DNA of 64,000 bases from assembly GCA_964514385.1 (NCBI GenBank), contig CAZEQJ010000005.1, forward strand, positions 82,440-146,439. The letters run 5' to 3'. The position numbers and the translations under genes are program-made. Under the pieces are notes generated by a model. The model was not told where the DNA came from. It saw only the letters and a list, made by a program, of their open reading frames with translations, and searched no databases. Every line of letters begins with the position of its first letter. The first letter of the stretch is position 1. The stretch is from CAZEQJ01 sp964514385. GTDB taxonomy: Bacteria > Bacteroidota > Bacteroidia > Cytophagales > Cyclobacteriaceae. Of the stretch, positions 8,243-17,772 are shown piece by piece.

Positions 8243-8902
8243 ATGGCAGTAAAAATCAGATTAGCAAGAAGAGGAAGAAAGAAACTGGCAATGTACGACT
8301 TGGTCGTAGCCGATGCCAGAGCACCACGTGATGGTCGCTTTATTGAAAAACTGGGTACCTACAATCCCAATACCAACCCTGCGTCTATCGTATTGAATGA
8401 CGATAAAGCACTGGATTGGGTATTGAAAGGAGCACAACCTACAGATACCGTACGTGCAATGCTTTCGTACCGTGGCATAATGCTCAAAAAACATCTTCAG
8501 ATAGGGGTAAACAAAGGTGCCCTTACACAGGAGGAAGCAGATGCCAAATTCAACGAATGGAAAGAGAGCAAAGACAAAAAGATTTCAACCAAGGTTGAAG
8601 GCATTACAAGCAAGAAGGAAGCTGAAAGAAAAGCCCGCCTCGAAGCTGAACGTAAAATCAGGGAAACCCGCGCTGCAGAACTGAAAAAAGCAGAAGAAGC
8701 TGCCGCAGCTGAAGCCGCTCCTGAGGAAGAAACTGCTGAAAATAACGAAACTGCAGAAGCACAGGCAGAGGAGAATGTAACAGCTGAAGCATCTGCAGAC
8801 GAAGCGGGCACCGAGGAAACACAACCCGAAGAGCCCAAGGCTGAAACTGAAGAAGAGCCCAAGGCTGAAGCTGAAGCGGTAGAAGAAAAGAAAGAGGACT
8901 AA
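8243..8902 (+). CDS. rpsP: 30S ribosomal protein S16 with long acidic C-terminal extension
   Basis: 219 residues from the ATG at 8243 (12 in-frame codons upstream, including a TTG-type start, are not family sequence). Residues 1 to about 80 are canonical S16: MAVKIRLARRGRKKLAMYD, DGRFIEKLGTYNP, KGAQPTDTVRAML. Most S16 proteins stop near residue 80-90; here a Lys/Glu helix (KKEAERKARLEAERKIRE) leads into about 75 residues made almost only of Ala, Glu, Thr and Pro. Long tails occur in S16 of other Bacteroidota. It starts the operon rpsP-rimM-trmD, with rimM ten bases downstream. Confidence 0.95.
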   Translation: MAVKIRLARRGRKKLAMYDLVVADARAPRDGRFIEKLGTYNPNTNPASIVLNDDKALDWVLKGAQPTDTVRAMLSYRGIMLKKHLQIGVNKGALTQEEADAKFNEWKESKDKKISTKVEGITSKKEAERKARLEAERKIRETRAAELKKAEEAAAAEAAPEEETAENNETAEAQAEENVTAEASADEAGTEETQPEEPKAETEEEPKAEAEAVEEKKED

Positions 8903-8912
8903 TCTCCTCCGC

Positions 8913-9452
8913 ATGTTTGATAAGTCTTCTTGTTTTGAATGGGGCTATATCACAAAGGCTAAAGGATTAAAGGGCGAATTGGTAGCCTTTATGGATACCG
9001 ATCATCCTGAATCATATACCACACTGGAATCAGTGCTTGTTGAAAATAAAGCCAACAAAGAACTGATTCCTTTTTTTATTCTCTCCATACAAATTCAGGG
9101 CAGTTATGCCACACTTTCGCTGGAAGGCGTAGAAAGCCGTGAAGCAGCAGAGGACATGACAGGTTCAAAGCTCTATCTGCCCGAAAGTCTCCTGCCTGTG
9201 CTGAAAGGTGACAGGTTTTATTATCATGAAATCATAGGCTTTGATGTGTTTGACCAAAATCGTCAACCGATAGGTCCCGTGCAGGCCGTAATAGACCTGC
9301 CCGGAAATGAGCTGTTCGAGATAAAACATAAAGGAAAAGAAGTGCTGGTGCCAATATCAGACGGCATCATTCAAAAAGTGGATAAAAAGAATAGACAGCT
9401 CCACCTGTTTATTCCGGATGGTTTACTCGAAATTTACACAGATGAGAATTGA
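8913..9452 (+). CDS. rimM: 16S rRNA processing protein RimM
   Basis: 179 residues, normal for RimM. The N-terminal RimM barrel begins with GYITKAKGLKGELVAF; the C-terminal PRC-barrel contains FYYHEIIGFDVF and GNELFEIKHKGKEVLVPI, a strongly conserved segment. RimM binds S19 and helps mature the 30S head. Its position between rpsP and trmD is the classic bacterial order. The 3' end overlaps trmD by 11 bases. Confidence 0.95.
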   Translation: MFDKSSCFEWGYITKAKGLKGELVAFMDTDHPESYTTLESVLVENKANKELIPFFILSIQIQGSYATLSLEGVESREAAEDMTGSKLYLPESLLPVLKGDRFYYHEIIGFDVFDQNRQPIGPVQAVIDLPGNELFEIKHKGKEVLVPISDGIIQKVDKKNRQLHLFIPDGLLEIYTDEN

Positions 9453-10125
9453 TCTGATCACATGTGTTCCCGCCCTGGTGGAAAGTCCGCTGAACCACTC
9501 TATCATGAAGCGTGCGCAGGATAAAGGCCTGCTGGAGGTAGTGGTGCATAACCTCCGCGATTATGCAACTGATAAATATAAAAGCGTCGACGACTATCAG
9601 TATGGCGGGGGTGCCGGCATGGTGCTGATGATCGAACCTATTGCACAGTGTATTGATCAACTGAAGGATAAAAGGAGTTATGATGAGGTGATATACATGA
9701 CGCCTGACGGTGATACCTTGAATCAGCAGGTGGCCAATCAGCTCTCTCTCGGCGAGAATATTATTATTCTGGCAGGACATTACAAGGGCGTAGATCATCG
9801 CGTACGCGAACATCTTATCAACCGTGAAATATCGGTGGGTGACTTTGTCGTTTCCGGAGGTGAGCTACCGGCTGTACTGCTGATCGATGCCATTGGCAGG
9901 CTGATACCCGGTGTACTTTCAGACGAAACCAGTGCCCTTACCGACTCCTTTCAGGATCATCTGCTGGCTCCTCCGGTCTATACACGCCCGGCAGAGTACA
10001 AGGGATGGCGTGTTCCCGAAATACTGATGAGCGGACATGAAGCGAAAATTGAAGAATGGCGCACAGAAAAAGCCATCGAACGCACAAAAAAATTACGACC
10101 AGATTTATTTTCGAAAAACAGCTGA
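9442..10125 (+). CDS. trmD: tRNA (guanine-N1)-methyltransferase
   Basis: 227 residues from the ATG at 9442, which yields MRIDLITCVPALVESPL; the longer frame from 9418 adds eight residues lying inside rimM. The SAM-binding trefoil knot is visible: YGGGAGMVLMIEP, LAGHYKGVDHRV, and ISVGDFVVSGGELPAVLL. PAEYKGWRVPEILMSG is the conserved tRNA-contacting region. It methylates G37 of tRNAs with G36, preventing frameshifts. It overlaps rimM by 11 bases and is followed closely by the separate promoter of rplS. Confidence 0.95.
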   Translation: MRIDLITCVPALVESPLNHSIMKRAQDKGLLEVVVHNLRDYATDKYKSVDDYQYGGGAGMVLMIEPIAQCIDQLKDKRSYDEVIYMTPDGDTLNQQVANQLSLGENIIILAGHYKGVDHRVREHLINREISVGDFVVSGGELPAVLLIDAIGRLIPGVLSDETSALTDSFQDHLLAPPVYTRPAEYKGWRVPEILMSGHEAKIEEWRTEKAIERTKKLRPDLFSKNS

Positions 10126-10128
10126 CTA

Positions 10129-10159
10129 TTGGTCAGTATCAATAATTTATCTATATTTG
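10129..10159 (+). promoter_or_regulatory. Bacteroidota-type promoter of rplS
   Basis: TTG at 10129-10131, a 20-base spacer and TATATTTG at 10152-10159, followed by CACC. It lies between the trmD stop and the rplS ATG, so rplS can be transcribed independently of rpsP-rimM-trmD. Spacing and sequence match the rpmE promoter in the same window. Confidence 0.8.
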
Positions 10160-10188
10160 CACCTCGTTTTCCAAAATTGAAAATAACG

Positions 10189-10545
10189 ATGAGCGACCTA
10201 ATAAAAAAATATCTCGGATCAGAATACACAGAGGCCATCTCAAAGTATCCTGATTTTGGTCCTGGTGATACTGTAAATGTACATGTGAAGATCAGTGAGG
10301 GTAATAAGGAAAGAATTCAGCAGTTCCAGGGAACGGTAATTCAGCGAAGAAGCAAAGGGTCGCTTGGAGAAACCTTCACCGTAAGAAAGGTATCCAATGG
10401 TGTAGGTATAGAGCGTATTTTCCCTATCGCATCACCTGCTATAGAGAAGATCGACCTGGTAAGAAAAGGTAAGGTGAGAAGAGCAAGAATATTCTACCTG
10501 AGAGGTCGAAAAGGAAAATCGGCACGTATCAAAGAAAAATTATAA
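10189..10545 (+). CDS. rplS: 50S ribosomal protein L19
   Basis: 118 residues from the ATG at 10189; the open frame starts 20 codons earlier, but that part spans the promoter at 10129-10159 and is not L19-like. Typical motifs: FGPGDTVNVHVKISEGNKER, FQGTVIQRRSKG, ETFTVRKVSNGVGIERIFP and the basic end RRARIFYLRGRKGKSARIKE. It sits at the 30S-50S interface. It follows trmD in the usual order but has its own promoter, and is followed by a terminator at 10554-10582. Confidence 0.97.
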   Translation: MSDLIKKYLGSEYTEAISKYPDFGPGDTVNVHVKISEGNKERIQQFQGTVIQRRSKGSLGETFTVRKVSNGVGIERIFPIASPAIEKIDLVRKGKVRRARIFYLRGRKGKSARIKEKL

Positions 10546-10553
10546 ATCTCATC

Positions 10554-10582
10554 AAAGCCGTCACAACCGACGGCTTTTTTTA
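10554..10582 (+). terminator. Rho-independent terminator after rplS
   Basis: AAAGCCGTC (10554-10562) pairs with GACGGCTTT (10569-10577) around a six-base loop and runs into T residues. Confidence 0.85.
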
Positions 10583-10627
10583 TTTCAGGCTTAACCTTGG
10601 CTTCGCAACCCTCGTTTCTAATACACT

Positions 10628-11401
10628 GTGACCTTACATTTTCATAAATATCACGGCACGGGCAACGACTTCATCATGATCAACAACATCGATGGCAGCG
10701 TCAGCCTGTCAAAGGATGTGATACAGCAAATATGTACCCGCCGTTTTGGTATCGGATCTGATGGCCTGATACTCATCAGCCCGACCCCGGATGCAGATTT
10801 TGAAATGGAATTCTACAACCCTGATGGTTCGCAAAGCATGTGTGGTAATGGTGCCCGGTGTGCCGTAAAATTCGCCTTTGATCAGGGTATCATAGGGCCT
10901 GACACCCGCTTTATTGCTATTGATGGTGTGCATACGGGAGAAGTAATGGATAAAAAAGTGCAGGTATCGATGCGCGATGTGCAAGAAATGGAGACGGAAA
11001 ACAGTCGGATTTCCTTCATCAACACCGGATCTCCACACGTCCTCATCTATTCCGGTGATGTGGATGATATCGATGTCATACAGGAAGGACGCCTCGTACG
11101 ATATAATGCGAAGTATCAACCCGGTGGGACCAACGTCAATTTTATAGAGGAACTACATGCGGGCAAAATAAAAGTGCGTACTTATGAACGAGGTGTCGAA
11201 AATGAAACGTTCTCATGTGGTACAGGTGTTACCGGAGCCTCTATAGGGTATGGACTGCAAAAAGGCATGAATCATATCGAAGTTGAAACAAAAGGTGGAC
11301 ATCTTACTGTAGATTTTAACGAAAGGTCTTCGAATCACATCACGGATATTTATCTTTGTGGACCTGCCGAAAAGGTATTTGAAGGAACCCTAGAGATTTA
11401 A
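10628..11401 (+). CDS. dapF: Diaminopimelate epimerase
   Basis: 257 residues with a GTG start at 10628 giving MTLHFHKYHGTGNDFIMI, the standard family opening. The two catalytic cysteines are in NPDGSQSMCGNGARC and ETFSCGTGVTGAS, with GGTNVNF between them. It interconverts LL- and meso-diaminopimelate for lysine and peptidoglycan synthesis. It stands between the rplS terminator and secA, nine bases upstream of the secA start, so the two are probably cotranscribed. Confidence 0.95.
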   Translation: MTLHFHKYHGTGNDFIMINNIDGSVSLSKDVIQQICTRRFGIGSDGLILISPTPDADFEMEFYNPDGSQSMCGNGARCAVKFAFDQGIIGPDTRFIAIDGVHTGEVMDKKVQVSMRDVQEMETENSRISFINTGSPHVLIYSGDVDDIDVIQEGRLVRYNAKYQPGGTNVNFIEELHAGKIKVRTYERGVENETFSCGTGVTGASIGYGLQKGMNHIEVETKGGHLTVDFNERSSNHITDIYLCGPAEKVFEGTLEI

Positions 11402-11410
11402 GCTACTATT

Positions 11411-14400
11411 ATGCTGAATTTTATTTCCAAAGCTGCGTCAAAAATATTTGGCTCAAAATCCGAAAAGGATATTAAAGGTATAATGCCTTATGTGGAGGCT
11501 ACCAATAAAATATATGCGACCCTTTCCTCTCTTTCAGACGATGAGCTGAGGGCGAAATCTGCCGCAATAAAAGATGACATCTCAACCCGGCTCAAGGAAA
11601 TCGATGATGAGATTGCAAAGCTCACGCAAAAGGTAGAGGACAATGAGGAGCTTCCGCTTGAGGAAAAAGAGGCTATCTTCAACCAGATTGACAGCCTTGA
11701 AGAAAAGCGAAACGAGGAGCTGGAGAAAATCCTCCTGGATGTACTGCCCGATACATTTGCCGTGGTGAAGGAAACAGCCCGCCGGTTTGCAGAAAACGAA
11801 GGACTTAAGGTAAATGCCAGCATGCATGACAAAATGCTGGCCCAGACACGTGATTTTGTTTCCATTGAAGGAGATAAAGCGGTGTGGGGCAATACCTGGA
11901 AAGCTGCAGGCAATGATATTACGTGGAATATGATCCATTATGATGTGCAGCTTATTGGTGGTGTCGTCTTGCATACCGGAAAGATCGCCGAAATGGCCAC
12001 AGGTGAAGGAAAAACCCTTGTATCGACATTGCCTGCTTTCCTGAATGCTTTAGCAGGACGTGGAGTGCATATCGTGACTGTCAACAATTACCTTGCCCTT
12101 CGGGATGCCGAATGGAACGCCCCGCTGTTTGCATTTCATGGCCTTACTGTCGATTGTATTGACAAACACCAGCCAGGTTCTGAAGCACGGATAGCTGCCT
12201 ATAACGCAGACATCACCTATGGCACCAATAATGAGTTTGGTTTCGACTACCTGCGTGATAATATGGCCCGCGACACACGGGAGCTGGTTCAGCGCAAACA
12301 CCACTATGCGATCATTGATGAGGTTGACTCTGTGTTGATTGACGAGGCACGTACACCACTTATCATCTCCGGTCCTGTACCTAGAGGAGATGAGCATGAA
12401 TTCTATGAGCTGAAACCACGTATCGCCAAACTGGTAGAGGAGCAGAAAAAGCTGATCAGCCAGTTTCTCATTGATGCGAAAAAGAAAATTGCCGCAGGAG
12501 ACACTAAAGAAGGCGGACTGGCATTGTTTCGTGCCTTTCGCGGTTTACCTAAGTACAAGCCTTTGATAAAATACCTCAGTGAAACGGGTATTCGGGCTTT
12601 GCTTCAGAAAACAGAAAACTTCTACCTCCAGGATAACTCCAAGATGATGCCTGAGGCGGATGAGCCCCTCCTTTTCACCATCGATGAAAAAAATAACAAC
12701 ATTGAACTCACCGAAAAGGGTCTGGAAAATATTACCAAAACCGGTGAGGACCCCAACTTCTTTATCCTGCCTGATATTGGCGTTGCTGTTTCCCAGATAG
12801 AACAGGACCAAAGCCTGGATGATGAAGATAAAATTGTTAAGAAAGATGCGATCATTAAGGATTACTCAGCAAAGGCACAACGTATTCATACGGTAAACCA
12901 GCTGCTCAAAGCCTATACCCTTTTTGAAAAAGACACAGAATACATTATCGCAGATGGTAAGGTCAAGATAGTGGACGAACAGACTGGGCGTGTGCTCGAC
13001 GGCAGAAGATATTCTGACGGGCTGCATCAGGCTATTGAAGCAAAGGAAAATGTGAAGATTGAGGATGCAACCCAAACATACGCCACCATTACGCTGCAAA
13101 ACTATTTCCGGATGTATCACAAGCTCGCCGGTATGACCGGTACTGCTGAAACAGAAGCAGGAGAACTTTGGGAGATATATAAGCTGGATGTAGTGGTAAT
13201 ACCTACTAACCGCCCCATTGTACGCAGCGACCAGAATGATAAAGTGTATAAAACGGCCCGGGAAAAGTTTAATGCCGTCATTGATGAAATAGTGGAATTG
13301 ACTGAAGCCGGCCGGCCTGTGCTTGTGGGTACCACCTCCGTAGAGATATCGGAAGTAGTAAGCCGCATGCTTAACCTGCGCAAAATCAAACATCAGGTAT
13401 TGAATGCCAAGCAACATCAGCGTGAAGCAGAAGTGGTAGCAGAAGCGGGTAAGCCCGGCACCGTGACCATCGCTACGAACATGGCCGGTCGTGGTACCGA
13501 TATTAAGCTTACTCCGGAATCAAAGGCAGCAGGAGGTCTTGCCATCATAGGTACAGAACGACACGAGTCACGACGTGTAGATCGTCAGTTGCGGGGACGT
13601 TCCGGACGTCAGGGAGATCCGGGTTCCAGTCAGTTTTTTGTATCCCTCGAAGATAACCTGATGCGCCTTTTCGGCTCCGACAGGATGGCCAAACTGATGG
13701 ACCGCCTTGGCCTTAAAGAAGGAGAAGTGATACAGGCAGGGGCCATCACAAAGTCGATCGAACGCGCTCAGAAAAAGGTGGAAGAAAACAACTTTGGTAT
13801 CCGAAAGCGTCTGCTGGAGTACGATGATGTGATGAATTCGCAACGGGAGGTGATCTATACACGGCGCAAGAATGCCCTGTACGGAGACCGCCTTGAAGTA
13901 GATGTCCTGAATACGTTCTATGATGTCTGCGAAGAGATTGCCAATGACACAATGGCCACCATGAATTATGAGGGCTTTCGGCTTAACTGCCTGAGCACCC
14001 TCGGCATCGATGTAGATATCTCAGAGGATGATCTGAAGGCAATGTCCAATGATGTGCTTACACAAACGCTTTTTAATAAGGCACTTACACATTACCGTGA
14101 AAAGAATAAAATCATCCGCGACAGGTCAGCCCATGTATTTAAGGAAGTGCAGAAAAACCGCGGTGCCACTGTAAAGAATATTCAGGTGCCCATGTCAGAC
14201 GGTAAGAAAACACTCGGCGTCATCTGCGACCTGAACAAGGCAGTGGAATCCCATGGACTGAACCTGATACGTGGCATGGAAAAATATAGCACCCTTGCCT
14301 TCATCGACCAGGCGTGGAAAGAGCATCTCAGGGAAATGGACGACCTGAAGCAATCGGTACAAAATGCAGTGTATGAGCAAAAAGATCCATTGCTGATTTA

Positions 14401-14758
14401 CAAGTTTGAGGCGTTTGAAATGTTTAAACGATTCACTTCGCGTATCAACAACGAAATCACATCCTTCCTCATGAAAGCTGACCTTCCGCAACAACAACCG
14501 GCAGACATCCAGGAGGCCCGTGAGCTTGCCCGGCAGCGGTACAACGAGGAGAAGGAAGAAACACGCTCTGCATTCGACCGGGGCAGAGGCAACAGGCCGC
14601 CTGCAGAAAAGCAGATGCCCGCAAAATCAGATAAAAAATACGGCCGAAATGATCGAGTCACCGTTCAGTATACTGATGGCACCGTGAAAAAAGATGTTAA
14701 ATTTAAGGCAGTAGAAGAAGATCTATTCAATAACAGATGCGTGGTAGTGGAAAACTAA
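11411..14758 (+). CDS. secA: Preprotein translocase ATPase SecA
   Basis: 1115 residues, long for SecA as is usual in Bacteroidota. The motor shows MATGEGKTLV (Walker A), IIDEVDSVLIDEARTPLI (Walker B/DEVD region), TNMAGRGTDIKL and RQLRGRSGRQGDPG. An insertion with two helical segments (about residues 325-460, KLVEEQKKLISQFLIDAKK abbreviated) precedes the region equivalent to the preprotein cross-linking domain. The C terminus ends in a basic, Pro-rich linker and a short beta-rich tail and lacks the CxCxnCH zinc motif that binds SecB. It drives Sec-dependent export of the many secreted proteins here. The next gene starts inside its last codons. Confidence 0.97.
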   Translation: MLNFISKAASKIFGSKSEKDIKGIMPYVEATNKIYATLSSLSDDELRAKSAAIKDDISTRLKEIDDEIAKLTQKVEDNEELPLEEKEAIFNQIDSLEEKRNEELEKILLDVLPDTFAVVKETARRFAENEGLKVNASMHDKMLAQTRDFVSIEGDKAVWGNTWKAAGNDITWNMIHYDVQLIGGVVLHTGKIAEMATGEGKTLVSTLPAFLNALAGRGVHIVTVNNYLALRDAEWNAPLFAFHGLTVDCIDKHQPGSEARIAAYNADITYGTNNEFGFDYLRDNMARDTRELVQRKHHYAIIDEVDSVLIDEARTPLIISGPVPRGDEHEFYELKPRIAKLVEEQKKLISQFLIDAKKKIAAGDTKEGGLALFRAFRGLPKYKPLIKYLSETGIRALLQKTENFYLQDNSKMMPEADEPLLFTIDEKNNNIELTEKGLENITKTGEDPNFFILPDIGVAVSQIEQDQSLDDEDKIVKKDAIIKDYSAKAQRIHTVNQLLKAYTLFEKDTEYIIADGKVKIVDEQTGRVLDGRRYSDGLHQAIEAKENVKIEDATQTYATITLQNYFRMYHKLAGMTGTAETEAGELWEIYKLDVVVIPTNRPIVRSDQNDKVYKTAREKFNAVIDEIVELTEAGRPVLVGTTSVEISEVVSRMLNLRKIKHQVLNAKQHQREAEVVAEAGKPGTVTIATNMAGRGTDIKLTPESKAAGGLAIIGTERHESRRVDRQLRGRSGRQGDPGSSQFFVSLEDNLMRLFGSDRMAKLMDRLGLKEGEVIQAGAITKSIERAQKKVEENNFGIRKRLLEYDDVMNSQREVIYTRRKNALYGDRLEVDVLNTFYDVCEEIANDTMATMNYEGFRLNCLSTLGIDVDISEDDLKAMSNDVLTQTLFNKALTHYREKNKIIRDRSAHVFKEVQKNRGATVKNIQVPMSDGKKTLGVICDLNKAVESHGLNLIRGMEKYSTLAFIDQAWKEHLREMDDLKQSVQNAVYEQKDPLLIYKFEAFEMFKRFTSRINNEITSFLMKADLPQQQPADIQEARELARQRYNEEKEETRSAFDRGRGNRPPAEKQMPAKSDKKYGRNDRVTVQYTDGTVKKDVKFKAVEEDLFNNRCVVVEN

Positions 14759-15258
14759 TAATAGCAGCAGGACTGATGGTTATGCTGGGTGGATGTGCCT
14801 CGCGCACCTCAACCACTTCGTCTAAAACAACAGCCGATACACCTTCCTATTATGAGGATCTTTCCAAACTGAGGCCATCACCGGCATCAAATACATCTAC
14901 ACAGACTGATACGGCAGCGGAAACATTGGAAATACCTGCTCCTGAGCATCACATAAAATCCATTTTGAATGCCCAGCTGGACAGCCTTACTGCCTACACC
15001 CGTGAGAACCTGAAATATATCAACGGATATTCGATTCAGGTATATACCGGTAACAGCCAACAAAAAGCCAAAGAGGCACTGAATGAAATGTATAGGCTTT
15101 ACGGAGAATTCAGACCCTATTCAGATTTTGATCCACCGGTATACAAAGTAAAAATGGGCCGTTTTACGGAACGTATTGACGTACAGCGTGTTTATGCTAA
15201 AGTGAGGGAAATCTACCCAAACGCCATTATTATCCCCGAACGTATAGAAATTAACTGA
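14737..15258 (+). CDS. Lipoprotein with SPOR-like domain
   Basis: 173 residues. The ATG at 14737 lies 22 bases inside secA in another frame and gives a good lipoprotein signal, MRGSGKLIIAAGLMVMLGGC (Cys20). A Ser/Thr-rich linker follows. Residues from about 90 (INGYSIQVYTGNSQQKAKEA, then VYKVKMGRFTERIDVQRVYAKV) look like a SPOR-type fold, which binds denuded peptidoglycan at division sites in other proteins. The match is by pattern only. Overlap with secA suggests coupling. Function unproven. Confidence 0.7.
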   Translation: MRGSGKLIIAAGLMVMLGGCASRTSTTSSKTTADTPSYYEDLSKLRPSPASNTSTQTDTAAETLEIPAPEHHIKSILNAQLDSLTAYTRENLKYINGYSIQVYTGNSQQKAKEALNEMYRLYGEFRPYSDFDPPVYKVKMGRFTERIDVQRVYAKVREIYPNAIIIPERIEIN

Positions 15259-15259
15259 A

Positions 15260-16447
15260 GTGATTAGTCCAAGTGAAATTAAGGAGCTGGCAGCGAACTC
15301 CCACCAGCAGGCGATAACCATCCGTAGGCATCTGCACGCATATCCTGAACTCTCTTTTCAAGAGTACAACACGCAGTCCTTTATCTTAAGTGAGCTTGAT
15401 AAGCTGGGCATAACCTCAGTGAAAAAAATTGCGAATACGGGCGTAATAGCAGAAATTGGACGTAAAGACGGAGGAAAAACAATTGCCCTGCGGGCTGATA
15501 TAGATGCACTCCCTATTAAAGAAGCCAACGACGTGCCCTATCGGTCGACCAACGAAGGCGTGATGCACGCCTGTGGCCATGATGTGCACAGCGCCTCTCT
15601 CCTCACCGTTGCCAGCATTTTAAAAAATATTGAATCAAGGTTGAATGGCACTGTACGCCTTATTTTTCAGCCAGCTGAAGAAAAGGCCCCCGGTGGGGCA
15701 CCCCTGATCATCAAAGATGGTGGCCTTAGCAACCCCGCCGTAGAATCTATATTCGGGCAACATGTGATGCCATTTATTCCTACCGGTAAAGTAGGGTTCA
15801 GAAAAGGTGTATACATGGCCAGTGCCGATGAAATTTACCTTACAGTTAAGGGAAAAGGCGGGCACGGCGCCATGCCTGAGCGTAATATTGATCCTGTGCT
15901 GATCGCTGCGCATATCATCACGGCAGCACAGCAGCTGGTAAGCCGCATGGCTAACCCACGGATGCCTTCTGTCCTCTCCTTTGGCAAAGTGATAGCGGAG
16001 GGAGCCACCAACGTCATACCGAATGAAGTAAAAATTGAAGGAACATTCCGAACGTTGGATGAAAAATGGCGTTTTGAGGCGTTGAATAAACTACGCCATA
16101 TGGTGACATCCATAGCGTCAGGTATGGGCGGCGAATGTGAAGTGAATATTGTGAACGGGTATCCGTTTCTTAAAAACGACGAACAGCTGACAGCCTTTGC
16201 TATGGACACCGCCAAAGAATACCTGGGCGAGGAAAATGTTATCGAACTGGATATCTGGATGGCAGCAGAGGATTTTGCCTATTATACCCATGAGGCTCCG
16301 GCCTGCTTTTACCGTCTGGGCACACGTAATGAAGAAAAAGGAATTGTTTCTTCTGTTCATACCCCGACATTTGATATTGATGAAGATGCCCTGAACATCG
16401 GCCCCGGGCTTATGGCCTGGCTGGCTATTCAGCGTCTGAACAACTAG
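15260..16447 (+). CDS. M20-family amidohydrolase (N-acyl-amino-acid / hippurate hydrolase type)
   Basis: 395 residues from a GTG one base after the preceding stop. M20D landmarks: RRHLHAYPELSFQEYNTQ, RADIDALPIKE, HACGHDVHSA (metal ligands), QPAEEKAPGGA with the catalytic Glu pair, the dimerisation-domain GKGGHGAMPE, and AAEDFAYY near the C terminus. No signal peptide, so cytosolic. The family removes acyl groups from amino acids or indole-3-acetyl conjugates; the substrate here is unknown. The 3' end overlaps the convergent transporter gene by four bases, so the two transcripts collide. Confidence 0.9.
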   Translation: MISPSEIKELAANSHQQAITIRRHLHAYPELSFQEYNTQSFILSELDKLGITSVKKIANTGVIAEIGRKDGGKTIALRADIDALPIKEANDVPYRSTNEGVMHACGHDVHSASLLTVASILKNIESRLNGTVRLIFQPAEEKAPGGAPLIIKDGGLSNPAVESIFGQHVMPFIPTGKVGFRKGVYMASADEIYLTVKGKGGHGAMPERNIDPVLIAAHIITAAQQLVSRMANPRMPSVLSFGKVIAEGATNVIPNEVKIEGTFRTLDEKWRFEALNKLRHMVTSIASGMGGECEVNIVNGYPFLKNDEQLTAFAMDTAKEYLGEENVIELDIWMAAEDFAYYTHEAPACFYRLGTRNEEKGIVSSVHTPTFDIDEDALNIGPGLMAWLAIQRLNN

Positions 16448-17547
16448 AACAACTTAAATATTTCGCTTTTGAATTCAGGGTTGACGCCTGCAGCGATCAG
16501 AATGGAGATCACCAGCCCGATAAAGGCAAGGCCAAGATCTTTAAAAAGTAAATATAAGGCATTACGGATACCCTTTTCACCAAAGTCACCCGTAATCCGT
16601 TCGAATACCCGTATTCCAAGCTCTCTTCCTCCAAGCAATCCTATAAATACCCATGTCGTACTCATCGGTATGGTACTGATAAATAATTTATAAATCAGGA
16701 TACAGGCGTACACAAAATCTATAAGCGTTGCAGATCGTATATCGCGTACTCCGTTCTTTTCATTCACAATCTCCTGAATACGATCACCCTTCAGAAAGAA
16801 AATCAGCCCTAAACCGGCAAAAATAACGCCGCAGAAAACCATCAGCTGTATGATACCAAGGCGACGAGGAAGAAAAATAGCAATATTGGCAGCATCCTGC
16901 ATGATCCAAACCGACCACAACGTACCACTGGTGATCCACTGCATCACTACCCAGATAAGTCGTGGCTCACCCTTAAAATATTTTCGTGTCAACCGGGTGA
17001 TAAGCAACCATACCACAAAGCCGGATACAAAAGCAATTATATAGGCTGTTATACTCTTGCCAATCACTGAGGTAACTGCTCCGGGCGTAATAGCAAAGCT
17101 GGATAGCAATAAAAATGTCGTGGAAACCGGCATTTTCAGCCTGGTGATGATCAACAGAAATATGGGTGCTGCTACCTGAAGATAATTGAACTGATCAGGC
17201 TGGGGAAAGGCCAGCTCACCACTGGCTGTCTCAGTAAGCAGACGGCCCGTAGTGACATCGCCATCGTAACGTATCCAGCTGAAAATAACCGTAATAAGAA
17301 AGAGGGTGCCAATAAAGAGCCAGAGGGCGTACCAGGGCCGATTTGAATTTGATGCAATAAAGGTCCCTATGGTCTGGATACTGTCATTGGATACTGCTGA
17401 AAATGCAGCTACTGTAAACCCAAACCACATCGCCAGCCCGGGATAGGGATACACCAGCGCGGCAATTATAAACAAAGTCGAAATGATGACAAGAAAAAAT
17501 GCCTGCTTTTGTCCAAACTGTGTTACCCGGGAAATAAAACTCATCAA
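16444..17547 (-). CDS. PiT-like inorganic phosphate transporter family protein (divergent)
   Basis: 367 residues, hydrophobic throughout, with about nine or ten membrane segments. A duplicated pattern is visible: SNDSIQTIGTF in the first half and QDAANIAIFLP in the second echo the GANDxAN signatures of Pho-4/PiT transporters, and both halves carry P-(V/M)-STT (MPVSTTF and IPMSTTW). Canonical Gly-Ala-Asn signatures are altered, so this is a remote member and ion specificity is uncertain. It is divergent from a Na/Pi-type cotransporter gene at 17773. The start may be the first or second Met. Confidence 0.65.
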   Translation of the reverse strand: MMSFISRVTQFGQKQAFFLVIISTLFIIAALVYPYPGLAMWFGFTVAAFSAVSNDSIQTIGTFIASNSNRPWYALWLFIGTLFLITVIFSWIRYDGDVTTGRLLTETASGELAFPQPDQFNYLQVAAPIFLLIITRLKMPVSTTFLLLSSFAITPGAVTSVIGKSITAYIIAFVSGFVVWLLITRLTRKYFKGEPRLIWVVMQWITSGTLWSVWIMQDAANIAIFLPRRLGIIQLMVFCGVIFAGLGLIFFLKGDRIQEIVNEKNGVRDIRSATLIDFVYACILIYKLFISTIPMSTTWVFIGLLGGRELGIRVFERITGDFGEKGIRNALYLLFKDLGLAFIGLVISILIAAGVNPEFKSEIFKLF

Positions 17548-17772
17548 AGAAGACTGGTCATTTTTACGAAGTGCAAAGGTAGGAAACGTTTAATAGACCC
17601 TAATGTTAAATAATTGTTAACAGATTCATACTTTTGCGCTTGCAATAAACAAAAAACTCAGTTTATTGCCTATTTACCTTTACAGCTTTTAAGTAAATGT
17701 TAATAATACCTTGATTCTGATCTTATACTTTATTAACGAATGCCTGTTAATTTCGCACCCTAAACTAAACCC

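Noticed and set aside
8497..8862. 121-codon Ser/Ala-rich frame antisense to the rpsP tail
   Set aside because: Its composition is the direct shadow of the Ala/Glu-rich coding repeat on the plus strand.
12866..13417. 183-codon open frame antisense to secA
   Set aside because: It mirrors the codon pattern of a highly conserved secA region and has no recognisable domain.
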